A stretch of DNA of 64,000 nt from Agromyces ramosus (lineage in GTDB: Bacteria; Actinomycetota; Actinomycetes; Actinomycetales; Microbacteriaceae). The position numbers and the translations under genes were made by a program. The stretch lies in contig NZ_SGWY01000003.1 in NCBI RefSeq assembly GCF_004216665.1, positions 124,001-188,000 of the forward strand, given 5' to 3'. Under the pieces are notes generated by a model. That model was not told the origin of the DNA. It did not search any database and saw nothing but the letters and a program-made list of their open reading frames with translations. Shown here piece after piece: positions 32,163-41,102 of this stretch; position 1 is the first letter of the stretch; each line of letters begins with the position of its first letter.

Positions 32163-35100
32163 GTGGGAGCGACACGGATCGCGTTCGCGCGCGCCGCCGC
32201 GCGCGCGGGAGTGCTGGGCTCGATCGCCGCCGTCGTGTTCCTCCTCGCCGGGCTCGGCACCGCGGTGGTCGACTCGCTCGCGGGCTCGTCCACGTCGGGC
32301 CTGCGCGACGGGCTCGCGGCCGCCACCGGAACCGACGGCGCCGTCCGTTGGCAGATCCGCGTGGCGCGGGATCCCGAGGCGCAGGCGGATGCCGCGGCAT
32401 CCGTGCTCGACCGGATGCTCGTGCCGCACGGCGTGGCGTGGAGCCGGTCGGTGGAGACCGCCCCCGTCGACGCCCGGCACGGCGACGACCCGTTGGCCGC
32501 CGTGCTGCTCGCCGACGACGGCGTACCCGGGCGTTCCGAGCTCGTCAGCGGGTCGTGGCCGGGCGACGCCGATGCGCTCGTCGCGGCCGCCGCGGACGAC
32601 GCAATGCCGGCGACGTTGCACGCGGGGGCCGCCACCGCGCTCGGGCTCGCTCCCGGCGACGTCGTGGAACTCGCCGACGGAGATGGGCCCCGGCGACTCG
32701 TCGTGGTCGGCACGTGGCGGCCGCTCGATCCGAACGAGCCGGCGTGGTTCGGCGAGCCCATCGTCGCCTCCGGCGCGATCGAGGGGGGAGTCGGCCCGTT
32801 CGTCGTCGGCGACGAGGCGCTCGTCGACCTTCCCGCCGCCACCGTGGTGCGGTGGACCGCCCTCGTCGATCCTCCGGCCATGACCGCCTCCGTCGCGACG
32901 CAGCTCCGTGCGGCCCTGCCGAACGTCGAGCCCGCCCTTCGCGCCGAGGAGGCGATCGGCACCGACGGACTCGGCGCCTCGGGCGGCCTGGCGTCCACGC
33001 TCGATCGCCTCCTCGCCGGCCTCGGCGCGGTGCGCGCGATCACGCCGCTGCCCGTGCTGCTGCTCGCGTTCTCGGGGTTCGCCGCGCTCGATCGGCTCGC
33101 CGCACTCCTCGGCGCCTCGCGGCGCGGCGAGACCGTGCTGCTGCGCGCCCGCGGGGCCTCGCCATGGCGACTTGCCGGCGACGCCGCGATCGAGGTCGTC
33201 GTCGTCGGCATCCCGGCGGCCGCGGCGGGCGCCGTCGCCGCAACGGGACTGCTCGCGCTCGTCCGCCCCGGGGAGGAGCGCTCCTGGCCGGTCGCCCTGC
33301 TCGCGGCATCCGTCGCCCTCGCCGGCGCCCTGCTGCTCACGGCCGGCCGCACGTGGCGCGACGCGACCCGCCCCGTCGTGCGCGGCGCCGGCGATGAGGT
33401 GGGCCGGATGCCGCGCGCCGCGCTCGCGGGCGGCGTGGTGGTCGTCGCGGTGGCGGCCGCGGTCTCGCTGTGGCAGTTCCGGCTCTACGGATCGCCGCTG
33501 GTGACCGGTGCGTCGGGCGCGCTCGAGGTCGACGTCGTGGCGGTGCTCGCCCCAGTGCTCCTCCTGCTCGCGCTCAGCCTCGCCGCGCTGGGGCTTACGC
33601 GTCCGATCGGGGGCCTGCTCGAACGTGCGGCCGGGCGCCGCCCCGGGCTGGTCCCCGCGCTGCCGATGCGCCAGCTGGCCCGCCGCGCCGGGCTGTACTC
33701 GTCGGCCTCGTTCGTGGCCATGCTCGGCGTGTCCGGGCTCACGCTCACCGCGGTGTTCGCGGGCAGCTGGCAGGCCCTCGACGCCGAGGCGGCCGCGATC
33801 CGCACCGGAGGCGAGGTGCGCGTGGCGTACGCCGGGCGCGACCTCGTGCGCGGCGAGGACCCCGACGCGCTGGTCGACCCGTTCGCGGCGGTCGACGACG
33901 TCTCCGCGAGCGTGCCCGTGGTCCGCGGTGAGGCGCGCATCGGGTCGGACCCGACGACCATCGTGGCCGTGCCGGCCGCGGAGCTGGCCGGGGTCGCGCC
34001 GGGCGTGGGAGCCGCCGCCGATGCGACCGCGCTCGCGGCGCTCGCGGCTGCGGGCGAGTCGATCGCCCCGGCCCTTCCGCCGGGGGCGGAGGCGGTGACC
34101 GCCGCCGTGCGCATCGAGGCACCAGCCGGCACGCCGGGCACCGTGGCGGTGTCGGCGTGGGTGCTCGGAGCGGGTGGCGCAGCCAGCCGGCTGGCCGCGG
34201 GCGACGTCGACGTGGCGAGCGGCGGCGGCATCACCCGCGCCGTACTGCCCGACGCGCCGGGGCTCCGCCTCCTCGGATTCGAGGCGGCCCTCGCCGGCTC
34301 CCAGGGCGCGGCGCCCGTGACGGTCGAGATCGGCGATGTCGGCGTCGATGGCGCAGGAGACGCGGGCGCCGAGCCGGGCGGGCTCGCCGTGACCGGCACG
34401 GCCGAGCTCTCGGCGACCTCGCCGAGCGGGCGCATCCGCACGTCGGGAAGCCCGGCAGAGCCGGTCCCCGTGCTCCTCGGCGCCGAGCTCGCCGCGCGGA
34501 TCCGGGCGCATCCGGGCGACCCGCTCGCCTTCCGGCTGCTCACCGGCGGGGCCGACGTCGATGCCGTGGTGGCGGGCGTCGTGCCCGCCGTGCCCGGGGT
34601 CGGCGACGCGGGCATCCTCGCCGACCTCGGCACGCTCTCCGGCGCCGCGTTCGACGCCGATGCCGGCGTGCCCGCGACCACCGAGGCGTGGCTCGCCTCT
34701 CCCGAACCCGAGCGGGTGGCGGCCGCCCTCGAACGCGACCGCACCACCGCGCTCGCCACGTCCACCCGCGACGACGCGTCGTCGGCGCCCCTGATCGGCC
34801 CTGCCGTGGCCGCGCTCTGGGCGGGTGCGGCCGGGGCGCTGCTGTTCGCCCTCATCGCCGTGGTCGCGCTCGTCGCCGCGCTCGCGCGCACGCGGTTCGG
34901 CGAGGTGGTCGTGCTGCGCGCGCTCGGCACGCCGGCGCGACTCCAGGCGCGGGCGCGCTTCGCCGAACTGGCCGCGGCGCTCTCGGCCGCGGCGGTCATC
35001 GGCATCCTGATCGGCGCCGTCACCGCGTTCGCCACCGCCCGTGAGCTCGCGCGCGCGTCGGTCGCGGGGACTCCCGGCGCATTGCCCGTCGCCGCCCACG

Positions 35101-35228
35101 TCGCGTGGCTGCCCTGGGCGGCCGGGCTGGTGGCGTTCCTCGTCCTCTCGGCGACGGTCGGCGCGGTCGCCGCGGCATCCGTTCGGCGTGAGGCCTCGCG
35201 GCCCGGCCTGCGCGAGGAGGAGCGATGA
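32163..35228 (+). CDS. FtsX-like ABC permease, large (first of pair)
   Basis: 1021 residues. An N-terminal transmembrane segment (about 15-37) is followed by an extracytoplasmic domain of about 250 residues. A block of helices at about 295-500 follows (TPLPVLLLAFSGFAALDRLAALLG), then a second outer domain, and a C-terminal FtsX-type block with FGEVVVLRALGTPARLQARARF, the coupling-loop pattern. Such MacB/LolE-like permeases act mechanically on lipids, peptides or cell-wall enzymes. GTG 32163 has GAGGAG 5 bases upstream; a TAGGCT -10 box lies at 32074-32079. Operon with the next three genes. Confidence 0.85.
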   Translation: MGATRIAFARAAARAGVLGSIAAVVFLLAGLGTAVVDSLAGSSTSGLRDGLAAATGTDGAVRWQIRVARDPEAQADAAASVLDRMLVPHGVAWSRSVETAPVDARHGDDPLAAVLLADDGVPGRSELVSGSWPGDADALVAAAADDAMPATLHAGAATALGLAPGDVVELADGDGPRRLVVVGTWRPLDPNEPAWFGEPIVASGAIEGGVGPFVVGDEALVDLPAATVVRWTALVDPPAMTASVATQLRAALPNVEPALRAEEAIGTDGLGASGGLASTLDRLLAGLGAVRAITPLPVLLLAFSGFAALDRLAALLGASRRGETVLLRARGASPWRLAGDAAIEVVVVGIPAAAAGAVAATGLLALVRPGEERSWPVALLAASVALAGALLLTAGRTWRDATRPVVRGAGDEVGRMPRAALAGGVVVVAVAAAVSLWQFRLYGSPLVTGASGALEVDVVAVLAPVLLLLALSLAALGLTRPIGGLLERAAGRRPGLVPALPMRQLARRAGLYSSASFVAMLGVSGLTLTAVFAGSWQALDAEAAAIRTGGEVRVAYAGRDLVRGEDPDALVDPFAAVDDVSASVPVVRGEARIGSDPTTIVAVPAAELAGVAPGVGAAADATALAALAAAGESIAPALPPGAEAVTAAVRIEAPAGTPGTVAVSAWVLGAGGAASRLAAGDVDVASGGGITRAVLPDAPGLRLLGFEAALAGSQGAAPVTVEIGDVGVDGAGDAGAEPGGLAVTGTAELSATSPSGRIRTSGSPAEPVPVLLGAELAARIRAHPGDPLAFRLLTGGADVDAVVAGVVPAVPGVGDAGILADLGTLSGAAFDADAGVPATTEAWLASPEPERVAAALERDRTTALATSTRDDASSAPLIGPAVAALWAGAAGALLFALIAVVALVAALARTRFGEVVVLRALGTPARLQARARFAELAAALSAAAVIGILIGAVTAFATARELARASVAGTPGALPVAAHVAWLPWAAGLVAFLVLSATVGAVAAASVRREASRPGLREEER

Positions 35229-37984
35229 CGGCCCGTTCGCACCTGTCGACGCCCGGCCTGCTGCGCCGGCAGTTCCTCGCGGGGCCGGGCGCGTCCATCG
35301 CCCTCGCCGCGCTCGTGCTGGTCGGCGCGTTCCTCGCGACGTCGGTGCCACGAGCCGTCGCCGCACTGCACACCGCCGCCCTCGCCGACCAGCTGGCGAC
35401 GGTGCCCGCGAACGAGCTCGACCTCACCACGGAGACCCGCGCGCACCCCGACGACGGCGCCTCCACCGCGGGCACCACCCTCGCCGATGACGTCGACGCC
35501 GTGTGGGGGCGCCAGGAGGAAGTGCTCACCGGCATCCGCGACGCGCTGCCCGAACCGCTGCGCGGGGTCACCGGCGCACCGCACTCGGCGCTCGTGATGG
35601 GCCCCGTGCGCGCCGTCGTGCCCGGCGCCGCTCCGAGCTCCCCCGTCTACCGGGTGCTGCCGGGGTTCGACCCGCGCCTGCGCGAGCACGTCGAGCTGAC
35701 GTCGGGCGACTGGCCCGCCCCGGTCGACGGCGCACTCGACGCCGACATCCCGGTCGACCTCGTGCTCTCCGACGCGGTCGCCGAGCGCATGGCGTGGGAG
35801 CTCGGCGAGGTGCGCTTCATCGACATCGGGAACGTCGAGCAGCCCCTTCGCCTCGCCGGCACGGTCGCGGCGATCGATGTCGCCGACGGGGTCTGGACCC
35901 ACGTGCCCAGCGCGCTCGAGCCGTCGGTGATCGACAACGGGCTCGCCCCGCCCGAGTTCACCGCCACGGCCTTCGTCGACCCGGCCGCATGGACCGCGTT
36001 CTCCGCCGTCAACCTGCCGGTGACCATGCAGGCCTGGTTCCCCGTGCTCGCCGAGCGGATCACCGCCGACGAGACGCCCGTGCTCCGAGCGCAGCTCGGC
36101 GAGTTCTCGAGCGACGTGCACGCGCTCGGCTCGGGCGAGTGGGTCGGGTTCGTGTCCACCGTCGGCCAGGTCGGCTTCCTCAGCGGGCTCGGCGAGGAGC
36201 TCGGCGAGGCCGCCGCCGCCGCCGCGGCCGCCGACGCCGTGCTCGCGACGATCGCCTCCGGGCCGATCGGCGTCATGGTCGCCGTGCTCGTGCTCGGCGC
36301 GCGCGTCGTGTTCGAGCGACGGCGGCTGGGCCTCGAGCTCGCCGCCGCACGAGGCGCGTCGGTCGGCCAGCTCCGCGGCATCCTCGGGCTCGAGGGGCTC
36401 GCGATCGGCGTGCCGGCGGCGGTCGTCGGCGGCCTACTGGGCACGCTCGTCGTCGCGGCCGACGCCGGTGCGGGCGGTTGGCTCCTCACCACGGCGTTCG
36501 CGCTGACTCCCGCCGCCCTCATGGTCGCCTCCGCACCCGCCCTCAGCCCGCTCCGGCGCGCCCGCGCGGACCTGGGCGGCGCGGGTCGCTGGCGATTCCG
36601 CTGGATCGCCGAGCTGATCGTCGTGCTGCTCGCCGCCGCGGCGGTCGTGCTGCTGCTGCGCCGCGGGCTCGCCACCTCGGTGGCGCAGACGGGCGTCGAT
36701 CCGCTGCTGGCGGCCGTGCCGCTGCTGCTCTCGCTCGTCGCGTGCATCGTCGTGCTCCGGCTGTACCCGCTCCCCCTCGCCAGACTCGTCCGCACCACGG
36801 CCGCGCGACCGGGACTCGTGCCGTTCCTCGGGTCGGCGCGGGCGCTGCGCGACCCCGGCGCGGGCCTCGTGCCGGTGCTGGCGGTGGTGGTCGGCATCTC
36901 GGTCGCCGTGTTCTCCTCGGTGCTGCTCGGCACGGTGCGCGCGGGCGTCGACCGGGCCGCCGCGGAGCAGGTGGGGGCGGATGCCTCGATCTCGGGCATG
37001 CCGCTCACGCTCGCCCAACTCGACGAATTCCGTGCGGTGCCCGGGGTCGAGGCCATCGCCCCCGTCTACTCGACGCGCGCCGCCCAGCTCTCGATCGACG
37101 GGCGCGCGCGCTCCACGACGCTCATCGTGGTCGACGTCGCCGAGATGCGAGCCGTGCAGGCAGGCCGGCCGGATGCCACCCCGCTGCCCGAGTCGCTGGC
37201 GGGCGGCCGGGGCGACGGCGCGGGCGACGGCGGCGTGCCCGTGCTGCTCTCCGGGATCGTCGACGACCTGGTCGCCGACGCCGACGACGTCGGGCTCGAG
37301 GGCGAGCCGTTCCAGGTGCAGGGCGTCGTCGAGGGCGCCACGGCGTACTCGCCGCGAGCGAACTGGGTGCTCATGGACCGGTCGAACGCCGAGCCCTTCA
37401 CCGACACGCTCGTGCCGCGCACCGTGCTCGTGCGATTCGAGCCCGGGGCGGACGGCGCGGCGATCACGGCAGCGCTCGCCCCGATCGCCGGGGAGGGCAC
37501 GACCGTCGTGACGCCGATCGATCTCGCCGACGAGCTCGCCGGCCGCCCGACCGCGCAGGGCCTCGTCACCGCGCTGATCGCCGCGATCGTGCTGGCCAGC
37601 CTGCTCACCGCACTCGCGATCGTGCTCACGCTCGTCGTCGGCCGCCCGGCGCGCGATCGGCTGCTGCCCCTGCTCTCCACGCTCGGCCTCGGGCGCCGGG
37701 GCGAGCAGGCTCTGGTCGCCTGGGAGGTCGGCCCGGTCGCGGTGGTCGCCGTGCTGGTCGGGGCGGTGCTCGGCGCGGTGCTTCCGTTCGTCGTGCTGCA
37801 GGGGATCGACCTGCGGGCGTTCACGGGCGGCGACGCCCAGCCGGCCGTCGCGTACGACCCGTGGCTGGTCACGGCCGTGCTGGTCGGGTCGGTGCTGGTG
37901 ACCGCGGTCGCCGTGGCCGCGGCATCGCGCATCGGCAGCCGCGTGGATGCGGCGCGCGCGATGCGCACGGAGGAGGAAGGATGA
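35225..37984 (+). CDS. FtsX-like ABC permease, large (second of pair)
   Basis: 919 residues with the same architecture as its upstream partner: an N-terminal helix (about 24-45), a long outer domain, helices at about 345-540 with GARVVFERRRLGLELAAARGAS, a second outer domain, and a C-terminal helix block. The two permeases are distant paralogues and probably form a heterodimer served by the two ATPases that follow. ATG overlaps the previous stop (ATGA). Confidence 0.85.
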   Translation: MTARSHLSTPGLLRRQFLAGPGASIALAALVLVGAFLATSVPRAVAALHTAALADQLATVPANELDLTTETRAHPDDGASTAGTTLADDVDAVWGRQEEVLTGIRDALPEPLRGVTGAPHSALVMGPVRAVVPGAAPSSPVYRVLPGFDPRLREHVELTSGDWPAPVDGALDADIPVDLVLSDAVAERMAWELGEVRFIDIGNVEQPLRLAGTVAAIDVADGVWTHVPSALEPSVIDNGLAPPEFTATAFVDPAAWTAFSAVNLPVTMQAWFPVLAERITADETPVLRAQLGEFSSDVHALGSGEWVGFVSTVGQVGFLSGLGEELGEAAAAAAAADAVLATIASGPIGVMVAVLVLGARVVFERRRLGLELAAARGASVGQLRGILGLEGLAIGVPAAVVGGLLGTLVVAADAGAGGWLLTTAFALTPAALMVASAPALSPLRRARADLGGAGRWRFRWIAELIVVLLAAAAVVLLLRRGLATSVAQTGVDPLLAAVPLLLSLVACIVVLRLYPLPLARLVRTTAARPGLVPFLGSARALRDPGAGLVPVLAVVVGISVAVFSSVLLGTVRAGVDRAAAEQVGADASISGMPLTLAQLDEFRAVPGVEAIAPVYSTRAAQLSIDGRARSTTLIVVDVAEMRAVQAGRPDATPLPESLAGGRGDGAGDGGVPVLLSGIVDDLVADADDVGLEGEPFQVQGVVEGATAYSPRANWVLMDRSNAEPFTDTLVPRTVLVRFEPGADGAAITAALAPIAGEGTTVVTPIDLADELAGRPTAQGLVTALIAAIVLASLLTALAIVLTLVVGRPARDRLLPLLSTLGLGRRGEQALVAWEVGPVAVVAVLVGAVLGAVLPFVVLQGIDLRAFTGGDAQPAVAYDPWLVTAVLVGSVLVTAVAVAAASRIGSRVDAARAMRTEEEG

Positions 37985-37988
37985 TCAC

Positions 37989-39032
37989 GTGGCCGACACG
38001 CTGACCGAACCGCACATCCTGTGCGCCGACCTCGTGCGGATCTTCACCGCCGACGGCGTCGAGGTGCAGGCCCTGCAGGGGCTCGACCTGCGCGTCGAAC
38101 CGGGCGAGATGGTGGCGGTCGTCGGCGCGTCGGGGTCCGGCAAGTCGACCTTGCTCACGATCCTCTCGGGGCTCGACACCGCCACAGCCGGTGTCGCACG
38201 CGTGGCGGGGCACGACCTGCTCACCATGGGGTCGCGCGAGCGCGTCGCGTACCAGCGACGTACGGTCGGGTTCGTCTGGCAGCAGACCTCGCGCAACCTC
38301 CTCCCCTACCTGACGGCCGGCGAGAACCTCGCCGTGGCCATGAACGTCGCCCGCACGCATCGTGGGGCGGACCGGGCCCGGCGCGTCGACGAGCTGCTCG
38401 AGCTCACGGGCGTCGGCGAGGCGCGCGACCGGCGTCCCGCCGAGCTGTCGGGCGGCCAGCAGCAACGTGTCGCGATCGCCGTCGCCCTCGCGAACGCCCC
38501 ACTCGTGCTCCTCGCCGACGAGCCCACCGGCGAGCTCGACGAGGAGACGTCGGCCGCGGTGCTCGAGGCGATGCGCGGCGTGAACGAGGAGCTCGGCGTG
38601 ACCACGCTCATCGTCACGCACGACGCGACGGTCTCGGGCCACGTGCGCCGCACGGTGCAGATCCGCGACGGCCGCACCTCCACCGAGGTGCTCCGCTCCA
38701 CGCGCGTCGACGAGCACGGTGCCGAGGAGCACGTGGCCGAGGAGTTCGCGGTGCTCGACCGGGTCGGCCGGCTCCAGCTGCCGCACGAGTTCGTGCAGAA
38801 CCTGCAGCTGCGCGACCGCGTGCGGCTCGCCCTCGAGCCCGACCACGTGGGCGTGTGGCCCGGGCACGACGGGGCGGATGCCGCGCCCCCGACGTCGCCG
38901 TCACGACGCGGTCGCCACACGGCCCAGGTCGACGGCGGCACCGCCGAGCGCACCCCCGCGTCATCCGACGACACCGCGTCCGGGGCGGCCCACGGCGGCA
39001 ACGCCGCCCCCGGCACCGAGGAGGAACGATGA
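37989..39032 (+). CDS. MacB/LolD-type ATPase with a C-terminal AbrB-like extension
   Basis: 347 residues. The ATPase domain has Walker A GASGSGKSTLLTILSG, signature LSGGQQQRVAIAVALA, Walker B VLLADEPTGELD and the switch His in THDATV. After about residue 225 comes an extra segment, AVLDRVGRLQLPHEFVQNL then RDRVRLALEPDHV, resembling a swapped-hairpin AbrB/SpoVT domain, and a low-complexity acidic tail. The extension is not needed for ATP hydrolysis and may mediate dimerisation or regulation. GTG 37989 is chosen because GGAGGAAGG lies 8 bases upstream. Confidence 0.88.
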   Translation: MADTLTEPHILCADLVRIFTADGVEVQALQGLDLRVEPGEMVAVVGASGSGKSTLLTILSGLDTATAGVARVAGHDLLTMGSRERVAYQRRTVGFVWQQTSRNLLPYLTAGENLAVAMNVARTHRGADRARRVDELLELTGVGEARDRRPAELSGGQQQRVAIAVALANAPLVLLADEPTGELDEETSAAVLEAMRGVNEELGVTTLIVTHDATVSGHVRRTVQIRDGRTSTEVLRSTRVDEHGAEEHVAEEFAVLDRVGRLQLPHEFVQNLQLRDRVRLALEPDHVGVWPGHDGADAAPPTSPSRRGRHTAQVDGGTAERTPASSDDTASGAAHGGNAAPGTEEER

Positions 39033-39751
39033 CCACGCTCCGCGCCCAGTCCGTGAGCCGTGTCTTCGAGACGCGTGGCGTGGCGGTGCACGCCGTGCGG
39101 GAGGTGTCGCTCGAGGTGCGGCCGGGCGAGCTGCTCGTCGTGACCGGGCCGTCGGGCGCGGGCAAGACGACGCTCCTCAACCTGCTCGGCGGCCTCGACC
39201 GCCCCACCTCGGGGCGCGTGCTCCTCGGCGACGACGAGCTCTCGGCGCTCGGCGAGGACGACCTGGCGGTCGTGCGGCGCGATCGGCTCGGCTACGTGTT
39301 CCAGTCGTTCGGGCTCATCCCGGTGCTGTCCGCCGCCGAGAACGTCGAGGTGCCGCTGCGCCTCCAGCGGATGCCGCCGGCCGAACGGGACGCGCGCGTC
39401 GCCGAGTCGCTCGAGCTCGTCGGCCTCGGCGCCCACGCCGCCCAGCGGCCCTACGAGCTCTCGGGCGGCCAGCAGCAGCGCGTCGGGATCGCTCGCGCGC
39501 TGGCCGCGCGCCCGCAGCTGCTCCTCGCCGACGAGCCGACCGGCCAGCTCGACAGCGGCACCGCGGCGACGGTGATGGACCTGATCGGCGAGCTCGTGCA
39601 CGCGCGCGGGGTCGCCGCGGTGGTCACGACGCACGACGCCTCGCTCGTGCGGCGCGCCGACCGCGTCGTGGAACTCCACGACGGCGTCGGGTCCGCGCGG
39701 CGCGGCAACGACGCGCGTCCCGACGAACGGCGGCAGCAGGAGCGCTCGTGA
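39029..39751 (+). CDS. MacB/LolD-type ATPase, compact
   Basis: 240 residues with Walker A GPSGAGKTTLLNLLGG, Q-loop in GYVFQSFGLIPVLSA, signature LSGGQQQRVGIARALA, Walker B LLLADEPTGQLD and THDASL. A normal-length LolD-like ATPase lacking the extension of its neighbour. Its ATG overlaps the previous stop. It presumably pairs with the other ATPase under the two FtsX-like permeases. Confidence 0.92.
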   Translation: MTTLRAQSVSRVFETRGVAVHAVREVSLEVRPGELLVVTGPSGAGKTTLLNLLGGLDRPTSGRVLLGDDELSALGEDDLAVVRRDRLGYVFQSFGLIPVLSAAENVEVPLRLQRMPPAERDARVAESLELVGLGAHAAQRPYELSGGQQQRVGIARALAARPQLLLADEPTGQLDSGTAATVMDLIGELVHARGVAAVVTTHDASLVRRADRVVELHDGVGSARRGNDARPDERRQQERS

Positions 39752-39766
39752 CGCATCGGGTCACGA
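39746..39766 (+). terminator. Possible terminator after the FtsX-type operon
   Basis: TCGTGAC (39746-39752) pairs with GTCACGA (39760-39766), 7-base loop, overlapping the last codons of the operon. Modest stem. Confidence 0.4.
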
Positions 39767-39815
39767 CGCGTGTGCGGTAGCCCACCATCGCGAACTCGAC
39801 GCGACGAGGCGCACG

Positions 39816-41072
39816 CTACCGAACGCGCACCGACATGCCGGTGACGCGGCCCTCGAGCTTCTCGAACTCGCCGATGTCGACCGTGACGACGCGGTAGCCG
39901 AGCTCGGCGAGCATGGCGGCGGTCTTCGGTGCCGCCGACGACATCAGCAGCGACTCGGGCGACAGCTCGACGACCGCGACCCCCTCGGGCTCGGGCACCG
40001 GCAGGAACCGCGGGAAGAGGCTCGGCACGTCGACGAGTGACGGGTCGCCGATGATCGTGCCGTCGGGCAGGGCCGTCATCGTGCTCTTGAGGTGCAGCGC
40101 CCGCGTGACCGGCACCGCGACGACCGAGTAGCCGTGCGGCGTCAGCTGCGCGCGCAGCTGCCGGACGCCCTCGGCGTTCGTTCGAGCCGACGCGCCGACG
40201 TACACGGTGGAGTCGACCTTCAGCACGTCGCTGCCGTCGAGCGTGCCAGGCAGCTCGATGCGGGAGACGGTGAGGCCGGGGATCGCGCGCACCGTGCGCT
40301 CGACCGCGTCGATCTCGGGTCGTCGCGACTCGGCGCCGGGACTCGTGATCACCGCGAGGTCGCCGAAGAGCACGACCGTGTCCTCCACGAACACCGAGTC
40401 GGCGAGCTCCGGCGCGGCGTCGACCTCGAGCGTCTCCCACCCCTCGGCGACGAGGGCCGCGCAGTAGTTGTCCCACTGCTCGTCGGCGAGCGCCTTGTCG
40501 ACGGGCACGCGCTCCAGGTGGGTGAGCTGGCCCTCATCGAGGTTCGACGCCGGGATGCGCACGAGTGCCATGCGCCGCGGCGGGTGGCGGGGGGCATAGG
40601 ACATGATGCCGCGGTACACCTTGGGCGCGAGGAACACCTCGCCCGCGATGACGGCGAGGATGAAGACGAGATTCAGGCTCGCGAGCGAGCCGATCACGAA
40701 CAGGAAGAGCGCGAGCGGGAACCCGCCGTTCGCCGCGCCCGCGGTGACGGTGGTGGCGATGAGCGCCGCGAGGCACGCCGACGTGAATCCGGTGATGAGC
40801 GCCAGGAACCAGGTGCGGGTCGCGCCGAGGCCGTTCGCGATCGCCAGCAGCAACCAGACCAGCAGCGCGGCCAGCGCGAAGTGCGGCACGAGCTGGGGGA
40901 ACACCTGCGGCGACTGGCCGTTGCCGATGAAGAAGGCGAACACGGCGACGAGCATCGCGATGGCCGCCACGACCCCCGCCGACGCCAGCACCGCCAACGC
41001 CCGCCGCCCGGGCGTCGGCGCCGGCCGGAACCGGGCAGGGGCGGGCGGGGGCGTGGCGGCGGGGGACGTCAT
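39816..41072 (-). CDS. Membrane protein fused to a DDAH-like amidinotransferase fold without the catalytic Cys
   Basis: 418 residues. Four transmembrane segments at about 25-50, 62-82, 87-112 and 118-145 precede a domain from about residue 160 that resembles dimethylarginine dimethylaminohydrolase. Glu230 (SVFVEDTVV) and His327 (RALHLKSTM) of the triad are present. The C-terminal motif, usually D-G-G-x-S/T-C-x-S, reads EGRVTGMSVRVR, so the nucleophile is Gly412 (GGC for TGC). Either it is inactive or acts only in binding. A TAGGCT -10 box ends 6 bases before the ATG, suggesting a leaderless mRNA. Confidence 0.8.
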   Translation of the reverse strand: MTSPAATPPPAPARFRPAPTPGRRALAVLASAGVVAAIAMLVAVFAFFIGNGQSPQVFPQLVPHFALAALLVWLLLAIANGLGATRTWFLALITGFTSACLAALIATTVTAGAANGGFPLALFLFVIGSLASLNLVFILAVIAGEVFLAPKVYRGIMSYAPRHPPRRMALVRIPASNLDEGQLTHLERVPVDKALADEQWDNYCAALVAEGWETLEVDAAPELADSVFVEDTVVLFGDLAVITSPGAESRRPEIDAVERTVRAIPGLTVSRIELPGTLDGSDVLKVDSTVYVGASARTNAEGVRQLRAQLTPHGYSVVAVPVTRALHLKSTMTALPDGTIIGDPSLVDVPSLFPRFLPVPEPEGVAVVELSPESLLMSSAAPKTAAMLAELGYRVVTVDIGEFEKLEGRVTGMSVRVR

Positions 41073-41102
41073 GGCACGAGCCTAGCGGCCGGTGCCGGCC
41101 CC

